Shown here piece by piece: positions 1 to 7,199 of a stretch of DNA of 12,062 bases. A program made the translations under genes and the position numbers. How positions within the stretch are numbered: the stretch's first letter is position 1; every line of letters begins with the position of its first letter. This stretch comes from DSUN01 sp035527715 (GTDB taxonomy: Bacteria; Planctomycetota; PUPC01; DSUN01). Location: positions 1-12,062 of the forward strand of contig DATKZY010000019.1 of NCBI GenBank assembly GCA_035527715.1, written 5' to 3'. Under the pieces are notes generated by a model. The model saw only the letters and a program-made list of their open reading frames with translations, was not told the DNA's origin and did not search any database.

Positions 1-1
1 C

Positions 2-304
2 TTCGGCTACGACGGCTCCGACTGGCGCGACTGGACGGCTGGGAGCGCAGATGAGCAAGTGGTCAAGCGGCACCTGGACACGCGGATCCGCGACACCCGC
101 CTCTTCCCCCTCGCCACGAAGTGCTACGCCACCGTCCTCGAGCGCGTCCAGGAAACCGTCCAGCAGTCCGCCTACCGGATCCTCAACGCGGTCAACCTCG
201 GCCCCTACCGCAACGTCCGAACCCGGTTCGGCGACCTCACGAGCCACCCCCACAGGGTGCCGGGACCGCTGGGCATGAGCGCGCCCGAGGGGGAGCACGA
301 GTGA
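2..304 (+). CDS. 3' end of an unrecognised protein (partial)
   Basis: An open frame enters from the left edge and ends at the TGA at 302-304, giving about 100 C-terminal residues. It starts FGYDGSDWRDWTAG, is rich in Trp, Asp and Arg near its start, and has a probably helical stretch (KCYATVLERVQETVQQSAYRILNAV) before a Pro/Gly/Glu-rich tail. I do not recognise a family. There is no membrane segment in the visible part. The stop overlaps the GTG start of the next gene in the four bases GTGA (301-304), so the two are probably one operon with coupled translation. That the frame is coding is supported by this arrangement and by codon use like the neighbours. Its start lies outside the window. 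Confidence 0.6.
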   Translation, partial: FGYDGSDWRDWTAGSADEQVVKRHLDTRIRDTRLFPLATKCYATVLERVQETVQQSAYRILNAVNLGPYRNVRTRFGDLTSHPHRVPGPLGMSAPEGEHE

Positions 305-2148
305 GGGCCCGGGCCGCATTCCTTGCGGCGTGGGTGCTGGCGGGCCTCGTCGGTGCCGCGCAGGCAGCAGGCCCCGCCCCGGCCCGAGACCTGCGCAGGA
401 GAGTCTATGCCCACTACATGGGCTGCTTCTGCGCCGGCACCGACGCCATCTGGTACCACGCCCACAGCGGCCTGGGGGCGATGGACTTCCCCGGCGAGGT
501 GACCCGCCAGAAGGACCCGCTCAAGCGCGACATCGCGAGCGTGATCAACCGCGCGAAGAACGCCCCGTCGTTCGGCGGCACCTACCGCAACTTCGCCCTC
601 GCGCCCTTCGGCAAGGGCAAGCTGCCGCGCGAGGTGGCGGCCGACCTCGAGATTCGCCGGGCCATGCGCATCGGCATTGACGGCTTCACCTTCGATGCCT
701 GGGCCGGCGGACAGAGCGCTCGCGACCTCCTCGACCTGATGTTCAAGATCTGCGAGGAGAAGGACTACCCCTTCGAGCTCACCGTCACCCTCGACACGAC
801 ATGCCTCGACCCCAAGGACCCCGGCCTTAGGCAATACGAGGGCAACCAGTGGGTGAAGACCCTCAAGTGGCTCGTGGATAAGCACGGCAAGAGCCCCAAG
901 CTCGCGCGGCGCGACGGCAAGCTGCTCGTCCTTGGCTACCAGTCGGCCTGGCCCTGGGTCGGCCACCTTTGGGACAGGGTGGGCAAGAGGATCGGCTGGG
1001 ACGACAAGGCCAAGATCGAAGCAGAAGTCATGCGGCTGCGGTCCACGCCCGAGGGCTGGGCGCTCGTCGGCGAGGCGTATCGCGAGATCGAGCGACAGGT
1101 CGGCCAGCCGATCTACTGGGAGTTCTGCCTCAGCGCCTTCGAGCACGCCCTCACCCCCGCCGCCCGCGAGAACCTGAAGCCCTTCGCGCCCGACCCGCGG
1201 GTGAAGGCCGTCGAGATCATCGCGAAGGAACTCCCCGCCGTCGGCATGTTCCTGTGGGAGGGCAAGGACGTGCCCGGCGTGGCCAAGGCCGCTCTCGCGG
1301 CGGGGGCCGAGTGGTGCCACCCGATGAAGCTCCAGTACGAGAACTACGGCTGGCTGCAGATCGCCAGCCCCGGCCTCGACTGGGTGCGAGGCGACTGGGC
1401 CGCCGCCCGCGAATGGCCGTCCACGCTTATCCAACTCATCACGTGGAACGACTACCACGAGAACACGAATCTTTCACCGGGCATCAACACCCGCTACGCC
1501 TACTACGACCTCACGGGCTACTTCATCCGTTGGTGGAAGACCGGCAAGCCGCCCGAGCCCGACCACGACCGCTTCTACATCTTCTCCCACAAGTACACCC
1601 ACGGGTCGAAGATCTTCCCGTTCAAGGAGAAGACGCGGGCCGACAACGTGATCGAGGTACTCACCATCCTGCCGAAGCCGGCGAGGATGCGGCTGCCGGG
1701 CCGCGACGCGGAGTGGGACGCCCCGGCGGGCATGGCGTTCAAGCAGGTGGCGCTCGCCGCCGGCCCAGTGGTCGCCGAACTGCTCCGCGACGGCAAGGTG
1801 GAGATCCGCCTCGAGCACCCCGAGCCGGTCGGCGACCGCCCCTTCCGCCAGGACACGGGCAAGACCGCCATCTCGACCGAGGAGGCCCGGCTGTGGCGCG
1901 AGGACTTCGGCGACAAGGAGCCGATGTACGTCTACAGCGAGTATGGCGACGCCGATGGCGACGGGCTGCCCAACTGGTTCGAGATGCTCTGGTTCGGAAA
2001 ATTCGGCGACATGGCCACCGCCACGGTGGCCGACCCTAACGCCGACCCCGATGGTGACGGGAGAACCAGCCTTCAGGAATGGCGCGACCAGACCGACCCG
2101 ACCCAGCCGCCCGCTACTCCGCCCAAGGCTTCGGAGCCGAAGCTCTAG
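301..2148 (+). CDS. Secreted GH71-like glycoside hydrolase (putative endo-1,3-alpha-glucanase) with C-terminal calcium-loop repeats
   Basis: A protein of 615 residues. The GTG start was chosen because a typical signal peptide follows directly (residues 1-22, ending AQA, with a hydrophobic AAFLAAWVLAGLVGAA core), because a purine-rich AGGGGGAG lies at about 288-295, and because it overlaps the upstream stop. The open frame runs further upstream but that part reads as another gene. Family evidence: VYAHYMGCF at residues 35-43, GIDGFTFDAW at 125-134, and LITWNDYHENTN around 379-390, followed by a YFIRWWKTGKPP block. This matches the order of conserved blocks I know from GH71 alpha-1,3-glucanases, and more distantly from GH99. 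The acidic residues of the WNDYHE block are natural active-site candidates. The C-terminus has two Asp-rich loops, DADGDGLPNWFE (550-561) and DPNADPDGDGRTSLQEW (578-594), of the thrombospondin-3/EF-hand-like type common at the ends of exported PVC proteins, so the enzyme is probably periplasmic or extracellular. Exact substrate is inferred. It ends in a 4-base overlap with the convergent azoR. Confidence 0.8.
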   Translation: MRARAAFLAAWVLAGLVGAAQAAGPAPARDLRRRVYAHYMGCFCAGTDAIWYHAHSGLGAMDFPGEVTRQKDPLKRDIASVINRAKNAPSFGGTYRNFALAPFGKGKLPREVAADLEIRRAMRIGIDGFTFDAWAGGQSARDLLDLMFKICEEKDYPFELTVTLDTTCLDPKDPGLRQYEGNQWVKTLKWLVDKHGKSPKLARRDGKLLVLGYQSAWPWVGHLWDRVGKRIGWDDKAKIEAEVMRLRSTPEGWALVGEAYREIERQVGQPIYWEFCLSAFEHALTPAARENLKPFAPDPRVKAVEIIAKELPAVGMFLWEGKDVPGVAKAALAAGAEWCHPMKLQYENYGWLQIASPGLDWVRGDWAAAREWPSTLIQLITWNDYHENTNLSPGINTRYAYYDLTGYFIRWWKTGKPPEPDHDRFYIFSHKYTHGSKIFPFKEKTRADNVIEVLTILPKPARMRLPGRDAEWDAPAGMAFKQVALAAGPVVAELLRDGKVEIRLEHPEPVGDRPFRQDTGKTAISTEEARLWREDFGDKEPMYVYSEYGDADGDGLPNWFEMLWFGKFGDMATATVADPNADPDGDGRTSLQEWRDQTDPTQPPATPPKASEPKL

Positions 2149-2777
2149 AAGGAGGCCGCCAGGGCCTTGGCCTTGGCGATGGCCTCGGCCTGCTTCGCCG
2201 CCGCCACGTCCGGGCCACCCATCAGCGTCGGCTCCACCACCACGCTCTTGATCTCCGTGAAGCCGATGAAGCCGAGGGCAAGCTCCAGGTACTTCTTCTG
2301 GAAGTCGTACGCCTCGCCTGGCGTGCCCTCGGTGTACTCGCCGCCGCGGGCGTAGGCGACGAAGACCGGCTTGCCCGTCACCAGCCCTGAGTAGCCCTTC
2401 GCCGGGTCGAACGAGAAGGTGTAGCCCGGCTGAATGAGCACGTCGAGATAGTGCTTGAGGCGATAGGGGATGCCGAAGTTCCACATCGGCACGGCCAGCA
2501 CATACTTGTCGGCCGACTTGAACTCGGCGACGACGGCCTCCACTGGCCTCCAGGCAGCCAGCTCCTCGGGGGTGTGCTTCTGGCCGTGGAGGATGGTGTA
2601 CTTCGCCTGGACGGCCAGCCCGTCGAAGGGGGGCAGGTTGGCCTTGAAGAGGTCGAGCGTCTTCACCTCGTCGCCGGGGTGTGCCGCCCGATACGCTTCG
2701 ACGAACGCATCGGCGACCGCCAGCGAATGCGAGCGGCTCCCGCGCGGCGACGCCTTGATATAGAGCAGGGAAGCCAT
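2145..2777 (-). CDS. azoR: FMN-dependent NADH-azoreductase (AzoR type)
   Basis: A flavodoxin-fold quinone/azo-reductase of 210 residues, close to the usual 200-210 of the AzoR family. These cytosolic enzymes use NAD(P)H and bound FMN for two-electron reduction of quinones and azo compounds; quinone detoxification is the likely native role. Visible features: the beta1-loop KASPRGSRSHS (8-18) that holds the FMN phosphate, the flavin-binding PMWNFGIP (97-104) followed by RLKHYLD, and the ARGGEY loop (143-148). No signal peptide. The ATG at 2775-2777 was chosen over a start 10 codons upstream because AGGAAGG (plus-strand 2785-2791) sits at good distance and family members begin at this point. A perfect TATAAT lies about 39 bases upstream. 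Its TAG stop is read from the same CTAG that gives the convergent glucanase its TAG. Confidence 0.93.
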   Translation of the reverse strand: MASLLYIKASPRGSRSHSLAVADAFVEAYRAAHPGDEVKTLDLFKANLPPFDGLAVQAKYTILHGQKHTPEELAAWRPVEAVVAEFKSADKYVLAVPMWNFGIPYRLKHYLDVLIQPGYTFSFDPAKGYSGLVTGKPVFVAYARGGEYTEGTPGEAYDFQKKYLELALGFIGFTEIKSVVVEPTLMGGPDVAAAKQAEAIAKAKALAASF

Positions 2778-2815
2778 GGTCAGCCCTTCCTTTCTAGTGC
2801 TCCCCACCTACCCAC

Positions 2816-2821
2816 ATTATA
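2816..2821 (-). promoter_or_regulatory. -10 element of the azoR promoter
   Basis: On the minus strand this is a perfect TATAAT, about 39 bases before the azoR ATG. It lies in the 77-base gap after the kelch gene. No good -35 hexamer is seen 16-18 bases upstream, so it may need an activator or be weak. It suggests azoR has its own promoter rather than depending only on read-through from the kelch gene. Confidence 0.5.
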
Positions 2822-2854
2822 CGGCACATTGCGTACCGCCGGCGCCATATCATC

Positions 2855-5479
2855 CTAATCCGCCGGGGCCTCTGTGATCTCGACGGTCTTCGGGTCGAGC
2901 TTGAGGACGAACATACTCCTATAGCACGACGGCGCCCAGAGGACGCCCCGCTTCGCGTCCCACACGGGCGAGAACGTGATGCTTCCGACGTGCGACTCGA
3001 TGTTCTTGGCGCTGCGCTTGTCGAACGACCACTTCCCGTCGGCGCCGCGGAGGGCCTGTAGGCTGGCCTTGGGGATGCCCAGGCGCACCCAGCGATTGCC
3101 CGCGGCGTCGTAGGCCGCCTGCTTGCCGTTGAGGAACCCGATACCGAAGAGCACCATGTCGAGCGGCGGCACGTAGCACGTCTCGCGCGGCTTGATCCGG
3201 TCGCCGATGCTCTCCTTATTCTTCGGGCCGAGCGGCTCGACGGCAGTCCTCTCGAAGTCGTAGCGGTACACCTCCCCGTCGAACTTGCCATACGCCTTGG
3301 CGGAATGGAGATAGAGGACGTTACGCTTGGAGTCCCAGGTCATGCCATTCTCATCGCCGTGGACGACTTTGGGGAGCGTGCCCTTCACGGGCAGGGCGGT
3401 CCACTTCATCGCCTTGACGTCGAAGAGGCCGAAGTAGGGCTGGGTGCGGGTGCCCTCAAGGCCGCTGCCAGTCCACGCCACGACGCCCTTCGACGTGCCG
3501 ACGCACTTGGTGACGTAGGTCTCGTAGCCGAAGGGCTGCTCGCGGGTGAAGCGGGTCCAGTCGCGCGCGTCGGGGTCGTAGACGTGGGTGCCGGCCTGGT
3601 GGGGCGCGACGACGAGCTTGGTCACGGGGTCGAACGCGAAGTTCTTGTAGGTGTGGTTCATGCAGTCGGGGCGCCCCGTGAAGAGCGTGCCCTTTCCGAT
3701 GCCGCCCGCAATGTAGCCGATGCTCCAGCGGTTGATGCCCACGTGGTAGGTGTGCACCGCGTCGGACGGGTCGGCGCAGTGGCCGCCCGACCAGGTGGTG
3801 AGCTGGTCGCGGCCGGGGTCGAAGAGGGCGGTGCCCCACGAGGTCTCGCCACAGGTCGCGGGCGGCCTGGGCACCTCAACCCAGTGGTTGGCGGGCATCG
3901 CGGCGAGCATCGCGTCCACCTCGTCGCGGCTCCCGCGCGGCGCGGCGTCGTACCACTGCGGGTTGTACTCGGGCACGACGCTGCGGTAGAGGCGGACGGG
4001 GCTCGGCTCGGCCGGCGCGTCCTTCGCCGCAGCCGGCTCGATGCGCACCATCCAGGTGCTGCTGACCATGTAGTCGCGGTAGAAATTGCCGCCGACGGAG
4101 AGGGCCACCAGCACGTCATCGCCGAGGCAGACGACGGGGTTGAGATTCATAAAGAGGGGATAGTTGTCCTTGGTCTTCACCTTCACCTCGTCGCCTGCCT
4201 TCACGGCGAGCTGCCAGCCGCTTTCCGGGTCGAAGAGCCAGACGTCGGGCGAGCAGGGCTGGAGGAAGTTCTGGTAGGTGAGCTTGCGGAGCGCCGTGTT
4301 GCCGCCGAGGAGCGCGAGCTTCTTCGCCTTGGGCAGCCACACCATCTGGCCGCCGCAGCGGGCCTCGGGCACGGCCTTCGACCAGAATTGCCGCCACGAG
4401 CGCTTCGCGGGGTCATAGAGCCACGTGTCAGCGAGCACGTAATCCCCGTGGTCTCCGCCGAACAGCACGAAGAGCTTTCGCTCCGGGTCATAGCCCACGG
4501 TCGGCGCGTAGCGCGGCGTCGGCTCCGTCGCCAGAGCATCCGCGGCTTCGTCCAGCCGCCAGCAAGCGTCCTCGGTCTTCGCGATCAATGGCGCATCAAG
4601 CCTCCCGGCGGCAAAGCCATCTCTTGCGGCTTTGGCAAGCCCTACGGCTTCCTTGGCGAGGCCCATCGCTCTCGCTTGACTCTCGGCACCCAGGCCGGCG
4701 ACCGCGCCTAGGCTCTCCTGCCTGGCTAGCAGCTTGGTGAGACCGTCGAGGACCACGGTCTGTGCCAGCAGGAGAGATTCACTCGTGACTTTCGACTCGT
4801 ATGCAGCCGAGGTCGCCTGGTAGAAGACGCTGCGCACGTCGCTCACCACGAGCTTCTGGAGCACACAGACCCACTCCCATATCTCGCGCAAGTCGCTGGT
4901 CGCCGCTGTGTCAGGCTTCAGCCGCCGCCATTCGCCCTTCTCCAGCGAGAATGTCCAGTTGCCGATGGTGCCGCGCTCCATGCCGCCGGCGAAGCCGCCG
5001 AGGAGGAGGATCTGCTTGTTGAGCGGATCGGCCACGAGCGCGGCACCCCTGAGGCGCGGGAAGCGAGTGCGCAGGAACACGGGCGAGAGGTCGGCGAGCG
5101 GCGAGTTGCTCGGCTTCATCTCGCCCGCGAATTGCTTCAGCTCAGGCGGCAGTTCGACGACAAGCTTCTGAATCGGGTCGGCGATGGTCAGCGTGGGAGG
5201 GGAGGGGGGCAACTCGCCCTTCCACGCCTCCCAGGCGCCCGTGGCGGGGTCGAAGGCCATGTTCTTCGACGGCGGGTCCTCCTCGCGGTGCGACTTCCGC
5301 AACTCGCCGCCGAGGACGAGCAATCGCTTGGCCGCCTCGTCCCACACGACCCTGGCGCCGAGGCGGTCGCCGAACTTCTGCTGGTCCACCAGCACCCACT
5401 GGTTGGCCGGCAGCTCGCCGGCCACGCCCCGGAGTGGAAGCAACAGCGCGATCAGAAGACACAGAATCGCGTTTCGCAT
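2855..5479 (-). CDS. Secreted kelch-type beta-propeller protein, probably two propellers with a helical insert
   Basis: A protein of 874 residues with a Sec signal peptide (1 to about 21, core ILCLLIALLLPL). The open frame extends 154 codons upstream, but the ATG at 5477-5479 is preferred because the signal peptide starts there, GGAAAGG lies just upstream, and a good promoter lies beyond it. Kelch-like strand patterns (hydrophobic run plus GG, then a spaced Trp and FDP or YDP) are seen at about 46-86, 144-186, 325-365, 380-425, 545-590, 613-645 and 714-745. The two halves begin alike: LPANQWVLV at 23-31 and MPANHWVEV at 528-536, suggesting tandem propellers. Residues about 195-315 are helical and Ala/Leu-rich, an insertion inside the first propeller. 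No catalytic motif is recognised. Kelch propellers serve as binding scaffolds or, in the galactose-oxidase family, as the body of an enzyme; the role here is unknown. It is exported and is transcribed divergently from the UroD-like gene. Confidence 0.85.
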   Translation of the reverse strand: MRNAILCLLIALLLPLRGVAGELPANQWVLVDQQKFGDRLGARVVWDEAAKRLLVLGGELRKSHREEDPPSKNMAFDPATGAWEAWKGELPPSPPTLTIADPIQKLVVELPPELKQFAGEMKPSNSPLADLSPVFLRTRFPRLRGAALVADPLNKQILLLGGFAGGMERGTIGNWTFSLEKGEWRRLKPDTAATSDLREIWEWVCVLQKLVVSDVRSVFYQATSAAYESKVTSESLLLAQTVVLDGLTKLLARQESLGAVAGLGAESQARAMGLAKEAVGLAKAARDGFAAGRLDAPLIAKTEDACWRLDEAADALATEPTPRYAPTVGYDPERKLFVLFGGDHGDYVLADTWLYDPAKRSWRQFWSKAVPEARCGGQMVWLPKAKKLALLGGNTALRKLTYQNFLQPCSPDVWLFDPESGWQLAVKAGDEVKVKTKDNYPLFMNLNPVVCLGDDVLVALSVGGNFYRDYMVSSTWMVRIEPAAAKDAPAEPSPVRLYRSVVPEYNPQWYDAAPRGSRDEVDAMLAAMPANHWVEVPRPPATCGETSWGTALFDPGRDQLTTWSGGHCADPSDAVHTYHVGINRWSIGYIAGGIGKGTLFTGRPDCMNHTYKNFAFDPVTKLVVAPHQAGTHVYDPDARDWTRFTREQPFGYETYVTKCVGTSKGVVAWTGSGLEGTRTQPYFGLFDVKAMKWTALPVKGTLPKVVHGDENGMTWDSKRNVLYLHSAKAYGKFDGEVYRYDFERTAVEPLGPKNKESIGDRIKPRETCYVPPLDMVLFGIGFLNGKQAAYDAAGNRWVRLGIPKASLQALRGADGKWSFDKRSAKNIESHVGSITFSPVWDAKRGVLWAPSCYRSMFVLKLDPKTVEITEAPAD

Positions 5480-5525
5480 GGGGAGCCTTTCCTTCACCTG
5501 GGACGGATGCACGGCGACTACGGGC

Positions 5526-5554
5526 ATCCTATCCGTGCGCGGCACCGGCGTCAA
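5526..5554 (-). promoter_or_regulatory. Sigma-70-type promoter of the kelch gene
   Basis: On the minus strand: TTGACG (plus-strand 5549-5554), a 17-base spacer, then TAGGAT (5526-5531). This is close to consensus with ideal spacing. It lies about 47 bases before the kelch ATG. The same TAGGAT with a 17-base spacer is found at the lipoprotein gene near the right end. Confidence 0.65.
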
Positions 5555-5561
5555 GAGCCGC

Positions 5562-5590
5562 TTGACTCCTGCGGCTCCCTCGGGTAGAAG
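5562..5590 (+). promoter_or_regulatory. Sigma-70-type promoter of the UroD-like gene
   Basis: TTGACT (5562-5567), a 17-base spacer, then TAGAAG (5585-5590), about 27 bases before the ATG at 5618. The -35 is near consensus and the -10 is weaker. Seven bases separate its -35 from the -35 of the opposing kelch promoter, and the two form the inverted repeat GTCAAG-AGCCG-CTTGAC (5550-5566). Confidence 0.5.
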
Positions 5591-5617
5591 AGGCGTGGGC
5601 TGTTGGAGGATGAGGCC

Positions 5618-6601
5618 ATGACCAGCCGCGAGCGGTTCCGCGAGACCATGCGCTACGGGCGGCCCGACCGCGTGCCGTACTTCGAGGAGGGGCTGCGCGA
5701 CGACGTGCTCGAGCGCTGGCACGAGCAGGGCCTGCCCAAGGACGCCGACCTCGCCGCGATGTTCCACACCGACCTTCGCGAGCGGCTGCCCGTCAACCTC
5801 GAGCCCATCCCGCCCCTGGACAAGCCGCCGACCTCGCGTGCCGACCTCGCCGAGTTGCGCCGCCGCCTCGACCCCGACGACCCGCGCCGCCTGCCCGACG
5901 ACTGGGCCGCCCGCGTCGCTGCCTGGCGGAAGCGCGAGCACGTGCTCGAGCTACAGCTCCACCGCGGCTTCTTCCTCTCGATGGGCGTCCACGGCTGGCG
6001 GACGTTCGAGCCCGCGGTCTACCTGCTCCACGACGACCCGAGGCTCGTCCACGACATTCTGAACCTCTACGGCGACTTCGGCGCGCGCCTCGCCGAGCGA
6101 ATCCTTCGCGAGGTGGACGTGGATTGTGCGATCTTCTCGGAGCCCATCGGCGGCAACGACGGCCCGCTCCTCTCGCCGGAGACCTATGGGCGTTTCGTCC
6201 TGGCCAGCTACCGCCCCATCCTCGACGCGGCGCGGAAAGGCGGCGTGGAGACGCTTGTCTACGTGACGTACGCCAACGCCCGGGCGCTGATCCCCAGCGT
6301 CGTGCGCGCGGGGTTCGACTGCCTGTGGGCGTGCGAGGTGAACGTGGAGGCGATGGACTACCTGTCGCTGCGCCGCCAGTTCGGCCGCGACCTGCGCCTC
6401 ATCGGGGGAATTGATCTCGACACGCTGCTGCAAGACAAGTCGGCGATCCGCCGCGAGATGCAGCGCGTCCTCCCGCCCCTCCTCGCCCAGGGCGGCTACG
6501 TGCCGCTCGCCGACGGCCGCGTGCGCGCCAACGTGCCCTTCGAGCACTACCGCGCCTACCGCCGATTGCTCGAAGAGCTTACTTCTCGCCCTTCCCCTTG
6601 A
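5618..6601 (+). CDS. Uroporphyrinogen decarboxylase superfamily protein (not HemE), possible corrinoid methyltransferase relative
   Basis: A protein of 327 residues with the UroD-like TIM-barrel pattern: SRERFRETMRYGRPDRVPYF at the N-terminus, CAIFSEPIGGNDGPLLSPETY (170-190), AGFDCLWACEVN (231-242), LRLIGGIDLDTL (259-270) and GGYVPLADGRV (292-302) followed by NVPFEHYRAYRRLLEEL. The PMRQAGR-type arginine signature of true HemE is absent, so heme synthesis is unlikely. Relatives include MtaA/CmuA-type methyltransferases and many uncharacterised PVC paralogues. Where those families usually have a His-containing HxCG or HSDG motif, this protein has VYVTYANA (214-221), and the later DH is DG, so metal-ligand residues may be lost. 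ATG 5618 is preferred over the in-frame TTG at 5603 because GGAGG (5605-5609) sits 8 bases before it. Cytosolic, no signal. Its end overlaps the convergent DUF4919-like gene by 23 bases. Confidence 0.82.
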   Translation: MTSRERFRETMRYGRPDRVPYFEEGLRDDVLERWHEQGLPKDADLAAMFHTDLRERLPVNLEPIPPLDKPPTSRADLAELRRRLDPDDPRRLPDDWAARVAAWRKREHVLELQLHRGFFLSMGVHGWRTFEPAVYLLHDDPRLVHDILNLYGDFGARLAERILREVDVDCAIFSEPIGGNDGPLLSPETYGRFVLASYRPILDAARKGGVETLVYVTYANARALIPSVVRAGFDCLWACEVNVEAMDYLSLRRQFGRDLRLIGGIDLDTLLQDKSAIRREMQRVLPPLLAQGGYVPLADGRVRANVPFEHYRAYRRLLEELTSRPSP

Positions 6602-7184
6602 GCTTCTTCGACAGGCTGCCGAAGACGACCGTGATGTCGAACCAGACCTCGGTGCCGTCCTCGCAGCTCATCACATCGAACGACTTGCCGTCCTTGTTCC
6701 TCAGCCCCTGAGTGGTCTTGGCCTTCTTGAGGTGTCGGAGCACGTCGTATTCGTCGGTCACGCGGGTGACGAGGTAGGGCTTGTCGGCGGAGCCGTCGCC
6801 CGTGGCGAGCATTCCCTGGATGCACTTGGCCGCGGCCTCGCGTTCGGACTTGGCTTTCGCCGCATCATTGAGCCCTTCGGCGGCCATCGCGGCCATTCCG
6901 TGGGCGCGGGGGCTGAGGAGCAGGCTGGGCATCGCCTTCTCCAGCTTCTCCTGCGCCTCCTTGAACTTCTTCTCCTTGATCAGGCCCCACGCCCCGTTCA
7001 GGTCCATCGAGTAGGGGTCGTAGCTCTCGGCCTCGGTCACGGCCTTGAAGACGGCCAGATAGGTCTCCTTGCCCGGCTTCTCGAGAAACGCCGCGAAGAA
7101 CTCCTTGGCCTCGCCCGCCACCGAGGGAGCCGCGATGGCCGCGAGAACCGCCCCCACAAGGCATCGAACTGCGTGCCTAGACAC
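6579..7184 (-). CDS. Exported DUF4919-like protein
   Basis: A protein of 201 residues with an N-terminal signal peptide (1 to about 23, AVRCLVGAVLAAIAAPSVAG). The start is GTG at 7182-7184, supported by GAGGAG a few bases upstream and by the position of the signal peptide. The mature part has YDPYSMDLNGAW (55-66), a helical pair resembling a single TPR (70-110, with SPRAHGMAAMAAEGL), GDGSADKPYLVTRVTDEYDVLRHL (129-152) and a C-terminal DGKSFDVM...VWFDITVVFGSLSKKL. I recognise this order as DUF4919-like, a family of unknown function seen mainly in exported proteins. The C-terminus is strongly basic (KKLKGKGEK). It lies 15 bases after the VIT/VWA gene, so the two are almost certainly cotranscribed and may work together. 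The family name is from memory. Confidence 0.8.
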   Translation of the reverse strand: MSRHAVRCLVGAVLAAIAAPSVAGEAKEFFAAFLEKPGKETYLAVFKAVTEAESYDPYSMDLNGAWGLIKEKKFKEAQEKLEKAMPSLLLSPRAHGMAAMAAEGLNDAAKAKSEREAAAKCIQGMLATGDGSADKPYLVTRVTDEYDVLRHLKKAKTTQGLRNKDGKSFDVMSCEDGTEVWFDITVVFGSLSKKLKGKGEK

Positions 7185-7199
7185 AGCCGCACTCCTCTC

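Noticed and set aside
121..300. N-terminal extension of the glucanase
   Set aside because: It overlaps the upstream gene in another frame and would bury the signal peptide; GTG at 301 fits better.
205..1458. A 417-codon minus-strand frame opposite the glucanase
   Set aside because: Low-complexity shadow of a well-supported secreted enzyme.
3305..4711. A 468-codon plus-strand frame opposite the kelch gene
   Set aside because: It is a shadow of the kelch reading frame with Val/Gly/His-rich low-complexity translation; the kelch frame has a signal peptide, ribosome-binding site and recognisable repeats.
5618..6601. Calling the UroD-like gene hemE
   Set aside because: The arginine-rich substrate-binding signature near the N-terminus of true uroporphyrinogen decarboxylase is missing.
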